Shown: in pieces, positions 24,960 through 34,141 of the stretch
How positions within the stretch are numbered: position 1 is the first letter of the stretch
Layout of the letters: every line of letters begins with the position of its first letter
Source: Paracidovorax avenae
GTDB lineage: Bacteria; Pseudomonadota; Gammaproteobacteria; Burkholderiales; Burkholderiaceae_C
DNA: 64,000 nucleotides
Assembly (NCBI RefSeq): GCF_040892545.1
Contig: NZ_CP156079.1
Location: 3,445,501-3,509,500 of the forward strand
Direction of reading: 5' to 3'
The notes under the pieces: model-generated
Database searches by the model: none
What the model was told of the DNA's origin: nothing
What the model saw: only the letters and a program-made list of their open reading frames with translations
Program-made: the position numbers and the translations under genes

Positions 24960-25922
24960 CTACTCGTCCATCTCCAGCTTGCGGCCGTACTGCACGAAGC
25001 TGGCCTGCTTGAGCGCCTTCATCATCACCTTGGCGGCGGGCGAGAGCAGGCGGTCGGTGCGGGTGACGATGCCGAAGGCGTCCATGTGGCAGGGCATGGC
25101 GATCGGCAGCACGGCGACGATGCCGTGGGCCGCGTAGTAGTGGGCGACGTCCGCGCCCACCACCGCGATCATCTCGCTCTGCTGCAGCATGCGGGTGATG
25201 AACAACAGCGCTGAGGTCTCCACGATGTCCGTCGGCGGGGCGAGGCCGTCCTGCTGGAACATCAGGTCGAACCGGTGCCGCAGCACGCTGCCGGCGGGCG
25301 GCACGATCCAGTTGGCCGAGAGCACGTCCCGCAGTGTCAGGCCGCTCATGCCCGAGAGCGGGTGGCCGGGGCGGCTGATGGCGCAGATCGGCTCGTCCGT
25401 CAGCGGCTCGTAGCGCAGGTGGCCGGTTTCCGGGCCGGGGAGCACGCGCCCCACCATGATGTCCAGCCGCCCCTGCTCCAGCCGCTCCAGCAGCACGGGG
25501 CTGGTCTCGATGTCCAGCGTGATGCGCAGGCTCGGGTGCTGCTGCTTGACCAGGGCCACCGCCGCCGGCAGCAGGCTCAGCCCCGGCGAGGTGATGGCCC
25601 CGATGCCCACCTGGCCGTAGTGCCCCGTCTTCAGCGCGCCGATCTCGTCATGGGCCTGGTTCAGGCTCGCCAGCGCCATGCGCGCATGGCGGATCATGGT
25701 CTCGCCATACCAGGTGGGCCGCATGCCGCGGGGCAGGCGCTCGAACAGCGGTACCTCCAGCACGTCTTCCAGGTCCTTGAGCAGCTTGGAGGCGGCCGGC
25801 TGCGTCATGCTGAGCACCTGGGCCGCGCGGTGGATGTTGCCCTCCTCGGCCAGGGCCACCAGCAGCAGCAGCTGCCGGGTCTTGAGCCGCGCGCGGATGA
25901 ACCAGTGGTTGTAGGTGCTCAT
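24960..25922 (-). CDS. gbpR: LysR-family regulator, GbpR/GguR-like
   Basis: The product is 320 residues from ATG 25922 (GGAAAACCCC upstream). The winged helix-turn-helix (LKTRQLLLLVALAEEGNIHRAAQVLSMTQPAASKLLKDLE, cited in parts) starts near residue 12, and the periplasmic-binding-protein-like effector domain runs from about residue 95. The opening MSTYNHWFIRARLKTRQ is what I recall for GbpR, the galactose-binding-protein regulator of Agrobacterium, and for the GguR group of Comamonadaceae. Orthologues respond to arabinose, galactose or related acids and control chvE and sugar catabolism. It is divergent from the semialdehyde dehydrogenase gene, with two GATTGATA motifs 32 bases apart between them. 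Confidence 0.85.
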   Translation of the reverse strand: MSTYNHWFIRARLKTRQLLLLVALAEEGNIHRAAQVLSMTQPAASKLLKDLEDVLEVPLFERLPRGMRPTWYGETMIRHARMALASLNQAHDEIGALKTGHYGQVGIGAITSPGLSLLPAAVALVKQQHPSLRITLDIETSPVLLERLEQGRLDIMVGRVLPGPETGHLRYEPLTDEPICAISRPGHPLSGMSGLTLRDVLSANWIVPPAGSVLRHRFDLMFQQDGLAPPTDIVETSALLFITRMLQQSEMIAVVGADVAHYYAAHGIVAVLPIAMPCHMDAFGIVTRTDRLLSPAAKVMMKALKQASFVQYGRKLEMDE

Positions 25923-25942
25923 GGGGTTTTCCTGAATGCCGG

Positions 25943-25989
25943 GATTGATATGTATTTTGTCCAAAAAACTATTGGATTGATATAAAAAA
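25943..25989 (+). promoter_or_regulatory. Two GATTGATAT motifs in the LysR/aldehyde dehydrogenase gap
   Basis: GATTGATAT occurs at 25943-25951 and 25975-25983, spaced 32 bases (about three helical turns). The second copy is followed by AAAAAA, as in the lactonase upstream region. The site lies between divergent gbpR and the aldehyde dehydrogenase gene, the usual place for a LysR operator. Confidence 0.5.
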
Positions 25990-26028
25990 CCTCCATAGAC
26001 TGCGTCGCAACCGTAGCAAAGAGGGCCC

Positions 26029-27471
26029 ATGAAGCTTGGCGACATGCAGCAGACGCCCCGGCACCTCATCAATGGGCGCTGGGAGATCGGCACCACCACC
26101 GGGGTGAGCGTCAATCCGTCCGACACCCGGGAGGTGGTGGCCGAATACGCCCGCGCCGACCGGAACCAGGCGGGCCAGGCCGTGCGGGCCGCTGCGGATG
26201 CCCTGCGCCACTGGAGCCGCAGCGCGCCCCAGCGGCGCGCGGACGTGCTGGACATCGTGGGCAGCGAGTTGCTGGCACGCAAAGAAGAGCTGGGCACGCT
26301 GCTGGCCCGCGAAGAGGGCAAGCCCCTGCCCGAGGCGGTGGCGGAAGTGGTCCGCAGCGGCCACATCTTCAAGTTCTTCGCCGGCGAGGCGCTGCGCATC
26401 CCCGGCGAGCTGATGGCATCGATGCACCAGGGCGTGCAGGTGGAGGTGACGCGCGAACCGGTGGGCGTGGTCGGCGTGATCGCGGCCTGGAACTTCCCCT
26501 TCGCCATTCCCGCTTGGAAGATCGCGCCGGCCCTGGCCTTCGGCAATACGGTGGTGTTCAAGCCGGCCGAACGGGTGCCGGCCTGCGGCTGGGCACTGGC
26601 CGAGATCATCGCCCGCAGCGGCCTGCCGGCGGGCGCGTTCAACCTCGTCATGGGCAGCGGGCGCGAAGTGGGCCAGACCCTGGTGGACCATCCCCTGGTC
26701 GATGCCCTGAGCTTCACCGGCTCGGGACCGATCGGCGCGCGCATCCTGCGCTCGGTCGCGGCGCGCGGCGCCAGGGTGCAGCTGGAACTGGGCGGCAAGA
26801 ATCCGCTGGTGGTGCTGGCCGACGCCGACCTGGACCAGGCCGCGGACTGCGCGCTGCAGGGGGCCTATGGCTCCGCCGGACAGCACTGCATGGCCTCCAG
26901 CCGCATCGTGGTCGAGGCCCGCGTGCACGACGAGTTCGTGGCCCGGCTGCGCCAGCGCCTGGCAGCGGTCCCCGTAGGCCATGCACTGGAGCGCGGCACG
27001 GGGATGGGGCCCGTGGTGGACGAACGCCAGCTGGCGCAGGACCTGGAGCACATCGCGGCCGCCCGCCAGGACGGTGCGGAGCATGTCTTCGGCGGCGAGC
27101 GCATCGAGCGCCCCACGCCCGGCCACTACCTGAGTCCGGCGCTTTTCACCGCGCGCCCCGAACACCGGATCGCCCGCGAGGAGATCTTCGGCCCCGTGGC
27201 CTGCGTGCTGCGCGCGGACGATTACGAACACGCCCTGGGGATCGCCAACGACACGCCCCGCGGCCTGTGCGCGGGCATCTGCACCACCTCGCTGAAGCAT
27301 GCCATGCATTTCAAGCGGCATGCCCGCGCGGGCATGACCATGGTCAACCTGCCCACGGCCGGCGCGGATTTCCAGGGCGAGCGCCGAGAGCCGGGCCACG
27401 GCCCGCGCGACCGGGGCCGCCACGCCGCGGAGTTCTTCACCACGGTCCGCACCGGCTACATGCTGGCCTGA
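26029..27471 (+). CDS. Aldehyde dehydrogenase, probable 2-oxoglutarate semialdehyde (2,5-dioxopentanoate) dehydrogenase
   Basis: The product is 480 residues. AAAGAGGG precedes ATG 26029. It is an NAD(P)+-dependent aldehyde dehydrogenase with AAWNFP (Asn155), QLELGGKNP (Glu253), GQHCMASSR (catalytic Cys287) and EEIFGPV. In this cluster it would perform the last step of the L-arabinonate route, 2-oxoglutarate semialdehyde to 2-oxoglutarate. Oddity: the region where relatives carry the conserved PFGG-type motif before GHGPRDRG is about three residues shorter and reads QGERREP (449-455). Activity might be altered. It is first in the rightward gene series, divergent from gbpR. Confidence 0.85.
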   Translation: MKLGDMQQTPRHLINGRWEIGTTTGVSVNPSDTREVVAEYARADRNQAGQAVRAAADALRHWSRSAPQRRADVLDIVGSELLARKEELGTLLAREEGKPLPEAVAEVVRSGHIFKFFAGEALRIPGELMASMHQGVQVEVTREPVGVVGVIAAWNFPFAIPAWKIAPALAFGNTVVFKPAERVPACGWALAEIIARSGLPAGAFNLVMGSGREVGQTLVDHPLVDALSFTGSGPIGARILRSVAARGARVQLELGGKNPLVVLADADLDQAADCALQGAYGSAGQHCMASSRIVVEARVHDEFVARLRQRLAAVPVGHALERGTGMGPVVDERQLAQDLEHIAAARQDGAEHVFGGERIERPTPGHYLSPALFTARPEHRIAREEIFGPVACVLRADDYEHALGIANDTPRGLCAGICTTSLKHAMHFKRHARAGMTMVNLPTAGADFQGERREPGHGPRDRGRHAAEFFTTVRTGYMLA

Positions 27472-27544
27472 GAGGAACGCCCACTGCCTTCCCCGCCCCT
27501 CTCCCCCTTCCTTCATCACACCACCATAAAGACAGGAGACAAAG

Positions 27545-28513
27545 ATGACGAAACTGACCCGACGCACGCTGGCCACGGCCCTGGCCTGCGCGCCCGTGGC
27601 CGCCCTGCTGCCCGCGGCCGCGTGGGCGCAAAAGTCCATCGTGCTGGGCTTCAGCCAGGTCGGCGCGGAGAGCGAGTGGCGCACCGCGAACACCGAATCG
27701 ATCAAGGCGGCGGCCAGGGACGCCGGGATCGAACTGAAGTTCTCCGACGCGCAGCAGAAGCAGGAGAACCAGATCAAGGCCATCCGCTCCTTCATCGCCC
27801 AGCGCGTGGACGTGATCGCGTTCTCGCCTGTCGTGGAGTCGGGCTGGGAGCCGGTGCTGCGCGAGGCCAAGGCCGCGAAGATCCCGGTGGTGCTCACCGA
27901 CCGCGCCGTCAACACCAGGGACACGTCGCTCTACGTCACCTTCATGGGCTCGGACTTCGTGGAAGAAGGCCGCAAGGCCGGCCGCTGGCTGGTCGAGAAG
28001 ATGAAGGACAGCAAGGGCGACGTGAACATCGTCGAGCTGCAGGGCACCGTGGGCTCGGCCCCGGCCATCGACCGCAAGAAGGGCTTCGAGGAAGTCGTCA
28101 AGGCCGACCCGAAGTTCAAGATCATCCGCTCGCAGACCGGCGACTTCACCCGCGCCAAGGGCAAGGAAGTGATGGAAGCCTTCCTGAAGGCCGAGGGGAA
28201 AAAGATCAACGTGCTGTACGCGCACAACGACGACATGGCCATCGGCGCGATCCAGGCCATCGAGGAGGCCGGCATGAAGCCCGGCAAGGACATCACCATC
28301 ATCTCCATCGATGCCGTGAAGGGCGCCTTCGAGGCCATGATGGCCGGCAAGCTCAACGTGACCGTGGAATGCAGCCCCCTGCTGGGCCCGCAGCTGATGG
28401 CGGCCGTCAAGGACATCAAGGCCGGCAAGACGGTGCCCAAGCGCATCGTGACCGAAGAAGGCATCTTCCCGATGGAGACCGCGGCCCAGGAATTCCCCAA
28501 GCGCAAGTACTGA
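27545..28513 (+). CDS. ytfQ: Sugar ABC transporter substrate-binding protein (YtfQ-like)
   Basis: The product is 322 residues. ACAGGAGACAAAG precedes ATG 27545. The Sec signal ends near AWAQ. The mature part has the Peripla_BP_4 fold: [43 protein letters not shown], and [20 protein letters not shown]. The opening closely follows YtfQ, the galactofuranose-binding protein of E. coli. Its cognate ATPase and permeases are most likely ytfR-ytfT-yjfF, encoded 4 kb downstream, because chvE-gguA-gguB lie in between. The ligand may be a furanose form of galactose or arabinose. Confidence 0.88.
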   Translation: MTKLTRRTLATALACAPVAALLPAAAWAQKSIVLGFSQVGAESEWRTANTESIKAAARDAGIELKFSDAQQKQENQIKAIRSFIAQRVDVIAFSPVVESGWEPVLREAKAAKIPVVLTDRAVNTRDTSLYVTFMGSDFVEEGRKAGRWLVEKMKDSKGDVNIVELQGTVGSAPAIDRKKGFEEVVKADPKFKIIRSQTGDFTRAKGKEVMEAFLKAEGKKINVLYAHNDDMAIGAIQAIEEAGMKPGKDITIISIDAVKGAFEAMMAGKLNVTVECSPLLGPQLMAAVKDIKAGKTVPKRIVTEEGIFPMETAAQEFPKRKY

Positions 28514-28556
28514 ATCCCAACCCCTCTCGCACACCGATAAAAACCAGGAGACTCCC

Positions 28557-29627
28557 GTGAAGCGAACCTTTCTGAAAACCACCGCCGCCGCCCTCGCCCT
28601 CGCCGTCCTCGGCACCCTGCCGCTGGCGCATGCCGCGGACAAGGGCAGCATCGGCATTTCCATGCCGACCAAGTCCTCGGCCCGCTGGATCGCCGACGGT
28701 GACAACATGGCCAAAGTGCTCAAGGAGCGCGGCTACAAGACCGACCTGCAGTACGCGGAAGACGACATCCCCAACCAGCTCGCCCAGATCGAGAACATGG
28801 TGACCAAGGGCGCGAAGGTGCTCGTGATCGCCTCCATCGACGGCACCACGCTCTCGCGCGTGCTGCAGAGCGCGGCGGACAAGGGCGTGAAGGTCATCGC
28901 CTATGACCGCCTCATCAAGGGTTCGAAGAACGTCGATTACTACGCCACGTTCGACAACTTCCAGGTCGGCGTGCTGCAGGCCCAGTCCATCGTGGACAAG
29001 CTGGGCCTCAAGCAGGGCAAGGGCCCGTTCAACATCGAACTCTTCGGCGGCTCGCCCGACGACAACAACGCCTTCTTCTTCTACGACGGCGCCATGAGCG
29101 TGCTGCAGCCCTACATCGACAGCGGCAAGCTGGTGGTGCGCAGCAAGCAGACCGGCATGAACAAGGTCGGCACGCTGCGCTGGGACGGCGCGACGGCCCA
29201 GGCCCGCATGGACAACCTGCTCTCGGCCTACTACGGCAAGGACAAGCTGGACGCCGTGCTCTCGCCGTATGACGGCATCTCCATCGGCATCCTTTCGTCC
29301 CTCAAGGGCGTGGGCTACTGCACGGCCCAGCAGCCCTGCCCCATCGTCACCGGGCAGGACGCCGAAGTGCCTTCGGTCAAGTCCATCCTCAAGGGCGAGC
29401 AGTACTCCACCGTGTTCAAGGACACGCGCGAGCTCGCCAAGGTCGCCGCCGACATGGTGGACGCCGTGCTCTCCGGCAAACAGCCCGAGATCAACGACAC
29501 CAAGACCTACAACAACGGCGTGAAGGTCGTGCCCTCCTATCTGCTCAAGCCGGTGCTGGTGGACAAGTCCAACTGGAAGAAGATCCTGGTGGACAGCGGC
29601 TATTACAAGGAATCGCAGCTCAAGTGA
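28557..29627 (+). CDS. chvE: Multiple-monosaccharide binding protein ChvE
   Basis: The product is 356 residues, starting at GTG 28557 after ACCAGGAGACTCCC. The signal peptide ends at AHAAD. The mature protein matches Chv[53 protein letters not shown], and a late [20 protein letters not shown] with two cysteines. In Agrobacterium ChvE binds arabinose, galactose, glucose and xylose; it feeds the Ggu importer and presents sugars to the VirA sensor and to chemotaxis. Here it is followed by gguA and gguB. Two hairpins in the 140-base gap before gguA could protect the highly expressed chvE message. Confidence 0.93.
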   Translation: MKRTFLKTTAAALALAVLGTLPLAHAADKGSIGISMPTKSSARWIADGDNMAKVLKERGYKTDLQYAEDDIPNQLAQIENMVTKGAKVLVIASIDGTTLSRVLQSAADKGVKVIAYDRLIKGSKNVDYYATFDNFQVGVLQAQSIVDKLGLKQGKGPFNIELFGGSPDDNNAFFFYDGAMSVLQPYIDSGKLVVRSKQTGMNKVGTLRWDGATAQARMDNLLSAYYGKDKLDAVLSPYDGISIGILSSLKGVGYCTAQQPCPIVTGQDAEVPSVKSILKGEQYSTVFKDTRELAKVAADMVDAVLSGKQPEINDTKTYNNGVKVVPSYLLKPVLVDKSNWKKILVDSGYYKESQLK

Positions 29628-29639
29628 CCTGACCGGCCC

Positions 29640-29709
29640 GTGCGCCGCCTGCAGCGGTGGCGCACCCCCGGCGGCCGGCAGCAGCGCCTGGCGCTCCGCG
29701 TGGAGCGCC
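29640..29709 (+). promoter_or_regulatory. Two intercistronic hairpins between chvE and gguA
   Basis: GTGCGCC/GGCGCAC at 29640-29665 (7-bp stem) and GGCGCTCC-GCGT-GGAGCGCC at 29690-29709 (8-bp stem, 4-base loop). No T-run follows. Such hairpins behind binding-protein genes commonly lower expression of the downstream ATPase or stabilise the upstream mRNA. Confidence 0.6.
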
Positions 29710-29767
29710 GGTGCATCCGGCCGTCCCGACGATTACTTCCAAGCGATGTCCATCGGACGGCAAGACC

Positions 29768-31285
29768 ATGCTTCTTGAAATGCGGAACATCCGCAAGACC
29801 TTCCCCGGAGTGGTGGCCCTGGACCGCGTGAACCTGCGGGTGCAGGCCGGCGAGATCCACGCCATCGTGGGCGAGAACGGCGCGGGCAAATCCACGCTGA
29901 TGAAAGTGCTCTCCGGCGTCTATCCGCACGGCAGCTACAGCGGCGAGATCGTCTTCGACGGCGAGGAGCGGCGCTTTTCCGGCATCCGCGACAGCGAGCA
30001 CCTGGGCATCATCATCATCCACCAGGAACTGGCCCTGGTGCCGCTGCTCTCTATCGCCGAGAACATCTTCCTGGGCAACGAAACCGCCCGGCACGGCATC
30101 ATCGACTGGATGGAGGCGCACGGCAGGACGCAGGCGCTCCTGCAGAAGGTGGGCCTCGCCGAATCCCCCGAGACCCTGGTGGGCCAGCTGGGCGTGGGCA
30201 AGCAGCAACTGGTGGAGATCGCCAAGGCGCTGTCGCGCCACGTGCGCCTGCTGATCCTGGACGAGCCCACCGCCAGCCTGAACGAGAACGACAGCCAGGC
30301 CCTGCTGGACCTGCTGCTGGAGCTGAAAAGCCAGGGCATCACCTGCATCCTGATTTCGCACAAGCTCAACGAAATTTCGCGCGTGGCCGACTCCGTCACC
30401 GTGCTGCGCGACGGCAGCACGGTGGAAACCATGGACTGCCGCGCCGCGCCCGTGAGCGAAGACCGGGTGATCCAGGCCATGGTCGGCCGCGAGATGGCCG
30501 ACCGCTATCCGCCGCGCACGCCCGACATCGGCCCGGTGGCCTTCGAGGTGCGCGGGTGGCAGGCCTACCACCCGCAACGGCCCGAGGCGCCGTTCCTCAA
30601 GGGCATCGACCTGCAGGTACGGCGCGGCGAGATCGTCGGCATCGCCGGCCTGATGGGGTCCGGCCGCACCGAGCTGGCCATGAGCCTCTTCGGACGCTCG
30701 TGGGGCCGGCGCATCAGCGGCGAAGTGCTGCTGGACGGGCAGCCCATCGACGTCGGCACCGTGGAAAAGGCCGTGCGCCACGGCCTGGCCTACGTGACCG
30801 AAGACCGCAAGGGCAACGGCCTGGTGCTGAACGAGGACATCCGGTTCAACATCTCGCTGGCCCACCTGGAAGGCGTCTCCTCGGCCGGCGTGATCGACGG
30901 CGGCCGCGAGCACGCGGTGGCCCAGGGATTCCGCGAGCAGCTGCGCATCCGCTCCTCCGGCGTGGACCAGAAGACGCTCAACCTCTCGGGCGGCAACCAG
31001 CAGAAGGTGGTGCTGGCCAAGTGGCTCTTCACCCGCCCCGAAGTCCTCATCCTCGACGAGCCCACGCGCGGCATCGACGTGGGTGCCAAGTACGAGATCT
31101 ACACCCTCATCGCGCAGCTGGCCGCCGAAGGCAAGTGTGTGATCGTGATCTCTTCGGAAATGCCCGAGCTGCTGGGCATCACCGACCGCCTCTACGTGAT
31201 GAACGAAGGCCGCTTCGTCGCCGAGATGCCCACGGCCCGGGCATCGCAGGAAAAGATCATGAGCGCCATCGTGAAAGCCCACTGA
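29768..31285 (+). CDS. gguA: Sugar ABC importer ATPase GguA
   Basis: The product is 505 residues from ATG 29768. It has two ABC domains, as usual for sugar importers of the CUT2 type. The first has Walker [28 protein letters not shown] as the signature region, and Walker [12 protein letters not shown]. The second has a degenerate Walker A ([14 protein letters not shown]), [15 protein letters not shown], and [11 protein letters not shown]. It powers uptake of the sugars delivered by ChvE through GguB. The next gene starts one base after its stop codon. Confidence 0.93.
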   Translation: MLLEMRNIRKTFPGVVALDRVNLRVQAGEIHAIVGENGAGKSTLMKVLSGVYPHGSYSGEIVFDGEERRFSGIRDSEHLGIIIIHQELALVPLLSIAENIFLGNETARHGIIDWMEAHGRTQALLQKVGLAESPETLVGQLGVGKQQLVEIAKALSRHVRLLILDEPTASLNENDSQALLDLLLELKSQGITCILISHKLNEISRVADSVTVLRDGSTVETMDCRAAPVSEDRVIQAMVGREMADRYPPRTPDIGPVAFEVRGWQAYHPQRPEAPFLKGIDLQVRRGEIVGIAGLMGSGRTELAMSLFGRSWGRRISGEVLLDGQPIDVGTVEKAVRHGLAYVTEDRKGNGLVLNEDIRFNISLAHLEGVSSAGVIDGGREHAVAQGFREQLRIRSSGVDQKTLNLSGGNQQKVVLAKWLFTRPEVLILDEPTRGIDVGAKYEIYTLIAQLAAEGKCVIVISSEMPELLGITDRLYVMNEGRFVAEMPTARASQEKIMSAIVKAH

Positions 31286-31286
31286 C

Positions 31287-32531
31287 ATGTCTTCCATGAC
31301 CTCCACGCCCGACTCCTCCGCCACTGCCGCAGCCCCCGCTGCCGCATCCGCCACCACGCCCGCACGCACCGGCCGCTCGCCCCTGGAGCATGCCCGGCAC
31401 CACCTGCGCGAGTACGGCATGCTGATCACGCTGGTCGCCATCATGGGCTTCTTCCAGTACATGACCGACGGCACCCTGATGGAGCCGCTCAACCTCACCA
31501 ACCTGCTGCTGCAGAACAGCTACATCGTCATCATGGCGCTGGGCATGCTGCTGGTGATCGTGGCCGGCCACATCGACCTGTCGGTGGGATCGGTCAGCGG
31601 CTTCATCGGCGCGCTGGCGGCCGTGCTCATGGTGCAGTACCAGTGGCACTTCGTTCCCGCCACGCTGGTCTGCCTGCTGTGCGGCGGCCTGATCGGCGGG
31701 CTGCAGGGCTGGTTCGTCGCGTTCTCGCGCATTCCGTCCTTCATCGTCACCCTGGCGGGCATGCTGGTCTTCAAGGGCCTGGCGCTGGCGCTGCTGGCCG
31801 GACAGTCCGTGGGGCCCTTCCCGGAATCCTTCCAGCGCCTGAGTTCCGGCTTCATTCCCGACCTGTTCAGCATGCAGGGCCTGAAAGTGACCTCGCTGCT
31901 GCTGGGCACGGCCGTGGCCGCCGCGCTGGTGGTGGCGGGCGTCCGCTCCCGGGCCAACCGCGTGCGCCACGGCGTGCAAATGGAACCCGCCGCCTTCTTC
32001 GTCGCCCGCAATGCGGTGTTCACCGCGCTGCTCGTGTACCTCAGCTACCTGCTGGCCTCGTACAAGGGCCTGCCCAACGTGCTGATCGTGATGGCGCTGC
32101 TGATCGTGCTGTTCGACTTCGTCGCCAGCCGCACCACCATCGGCCGCCGCATCTACGCCATGGGCGGCAACGAGAAGGCCGCCCGGCTCTCGGGCATCAA
32201 GACCGAGCGCCTGTCGTTCTACGCTTTCGTGAACATGGGCGTGCTGGCGGCGCTCGCGGGCCTGGTGTTCGCGGCCCGGCTCAATACCGCCACGCCCAAG
32301 GCAGGCCTGGGCTTCGAGCTGGACGTGATCGCCGCCTGCTTCATCGGCGGGGCCTCGGCCTCGGGCGGCGTGGGCAAGGTCATGGGCGCGGTGATCGGCG
32401 CTTTCATCATGGGCGTGATGAACAACGGCATGTCCATCCTCGGCATCGGCATCGACTACCAGCAGGTCATCAAGGGCGTGGTGCTGCTGGCCGCCGTACT
32501 GGTCGATGTCTATCACAAGAACAAGGCCTGA
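31287..32531 (+). CDS. gguB: Sugar ABC importer permease GguB
   Basis: The product is 414 residues. It is a BPD_transp_2 type permease with about ten transmembrane segments. Landmarks are VIMALGMLLVIVAGHIDLSVGS, FIVTLAGMLVFKGLAL, YAMGGNEKAARLSGI, FELDVIAACFIGGASASGGVG and a final helix. The ~400-residue length with an inserted loop and helix in the middle is typical of GguB/MmsB relative to the ~330-residue RbsC. The first ~35 residues are a Ser/Ala/Thr/Pro-rich cytoplasmic tail. It starts one base after the gguA stop, so the two are co-translated. Confidence 0.93.
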   Translation: MSSMTSTPDSSATAAAPAAASATTPARTGRSPLEHARHHLREYGMLITLVAIMGFFQYMTDGTLMEPLNLTNLLLQNSYIVIMALGMLLVIVAGHIDLSVGSVSGFIGALAAVLMVQYQWHFVPATLVCLLCGGLIGGLQGWFVAFSRIPSFIVTLAGMLVFKGLALALLAGQSVGPFPESFQRLSSGFIPDLFSMQGLKVTSLLLGTAVAAALVVAGVRSRANRVRHGVQMEPAAFFVARNAVFTALLVYLSYLLASYKGLPNVLIVMALLIVLFDFVASRTTIGRRIYAMGGNEKAARLSGIKTERLSFYAFVNMGVLAALAGLVFAARLNTATPKAGLGFELDVIAACFIGGASASGGVGKVMGAVIGAFIMGVMNNGMSILGIGIDYQQVIKGVVLLAAVLVDVYHKNKA

Positions 32532-32581
32532 TCCCTGACCCGGCCAGCGCCCTGCCCGCCCGCCCACGCAGCACGGATACC

Positions 32582-34141
32582 ATGACCTCGCCCACGCAAG
32601 CCCCCGCCACCGCTCCCGCACCGGGCGCAGCGCCCGTGCTGGAACTGGCGGGCATCCGCAAGCAGTTCTCCGGCGTGCCGGTGCTGCAGGACGTGCAGTT
32701 GCGCCTCTACCCCGGGGAGATCCACGCCCTGATGGGGCAGAACGGCGCGGGCAAGTCCACCCTCATCAAGGTGCTCACGGGCGTGCTCAAGGCCAGCGGC
32801 GGGGAGATGCGCCTGGCCGGCCAGCCGGTGTGGCCCGACTCTCCCCTGGCCGCCCAGCGCCTGGGCATCAGCACGGTCTACCAGGAGGTCAACCTCTGCC
32901 CCAACCTCTCGGTGGCCGAGAACATCTTCGCGGGCCGCTACCCGCGCCACGGGCTGGCGCAGGGCTGGCGCATCGACTGGGCGCAGATGCACCGGCGCGC
33001 GGCCGAGCTGGTGGCCCGCATCGGCCTGGACATCGACGTGGGGCGCCTGCTGTCGGATTATCCCGTCGCGGTGCAGCAGCTGGTGGCGATCGCCCGGGCG
33101 CTTTCCATCGACGCGCGCGTGCTGATCCTGGACGAACCCACCTCCAGCCTGGACGACGACGAGGTGAGAAAGCTCTTCGAAGTGCTGCGCCGCCTGCGCG
33201 CCGAAGGCCTGTCCATCGTCTTCGTGACGCACTTCCTGAACCAGGTCTATGCCGTGTCGGACCGCATCACCGTGCTGCGCAACGGCACCTGGGTGGGCGA
33301 ATGGCTGGCGAAGGACCTGGGCCCGCAGGCGCTGATCGCCGCCATGCTGGGCCGCGAACTGGCCGCGCAGGCCGCCAGAGCACAGGCGCCGCAGGACAGT
33401 GCCACGCAGGCACCCGCGCTGCTGCAGGCCGAGGGCCTGGGCCAGGCCGGACAGCTGCAGCCGCTGGACCTGCAGATCCGCCCCGGCGAGGTGGTCGGGC
33501 TGGCCGGCCTGCTGGGCGCGGGCCGCACCGAGCTGGCGCGCCTGCTGTTCGGGCTGGAACAGCCCGACCGCGGGATGCTGCGCATCGACGGCCGCGCGGT
33601 GGCCTTCTCCAACCCCATGGACGCCATCCGGCAGGGCCTCGCACTGTGCCCCGAAGAGCGCAAGACCGACGGCATCGTGGCCGAACTCTCGGTGCGCGAG
33701 AACATCGCCCTGGCGCTGCAGGCGCGCATGGGCGTGGGCAGGTTCCTGCCGCGCAGCGAACAGGCCGCGCTGGCGGAGCGCTACGTGCAGTTGCTGGGCA
33801 TCAAGACCGCCAGCGTGGAAACGCCCATCGGCCTGCTGTCGGGCGGCAACCAGCAGAAAGCCATCCTGGCGCGCTGGCTGGCGACCGAGCCGCGCCTGCT
33901 GATCCTCGACGAGCCCACGCGCGGCATCGACGTGGCCGCCAAGCAGGAAATCATGGACCAGATCCTGCGCCTCGCGCAGGCCGGCATGGCCGTGCTCTTC
34001 ATCTCGTCGGAAATGAGCGAGGTGGTGCGCGTGGCCCACCGCATCGTGGTGCTGCGCGACCGCCACAAGGTGGGCGAGCTGCCCGCCGGCAGCAGCGAGG
34101 ACGACATCTATGCACTCATCGCAGACCACGAGCATGCCTGA
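32582..34141 (+). CDS. ytfR: Sugar ABC importer ATPase (YtfR-like)
   Basis: The product is 519 residues from ATG 32582. It is a second double-ABC ATPase. Domain one has GQNGAGKST, STVYQEVNLCPNLSVAENIF (a YtfR-like block) and LILDEPTSSLDD. Domain two has [33 protein letters not shown] and [11 protein letters not shown]. It starts 50 bases after gguB and its stop overlaps the ytfT start. With ytfT, yjfF and the distant ytfQ it completes a galactofuranose-type importer, physically split by the chvE-ggu genes. Confidence 0.9.
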   Translation: MTSPTQAPATAPAPGAAPVLELAGIRKQFSGVPVLQDVQLRLYPGEIHALMGQNGAGKSTLIKVLTGVLKASGGEMRLAGQPVWPDSPLAAQRLGISTVYQEVNLCPNLSVAENIFAGRYPRHGLAQGWRIDWAQMHRRAAELVARIGLDIDVGRLLSDYPVAVQQLVAIARALSIDARVLILDEPTSSLDDDEVRKLFEVLRRLRAEGLSIVFVTHFLNQVYAVSDRITVLRNGTWVGEWLAKDLGPQALIAAMLGRELAAQAARAQAPQDSATQAPALLQAEGLGQAGQLQPLDLQIRPGEVVGLAGLLGAGRTELARLLFGLEQPDRGMLRIDGRAVAFSNPMDAIRQGLALCPEERKTDGIVAELSVRENIALALQARMGVGRFLPRSEQAALAERYVQLLGIKTASVETPIGLLSGGNQQKAILARWLATEPRLLILDEPTRGIDVAAKQEIMDQILRLAQAGMAVLFISSEMSEVVRVAHRIVVLRDRHKVGELPAGSSEDDIYALIADHEHA

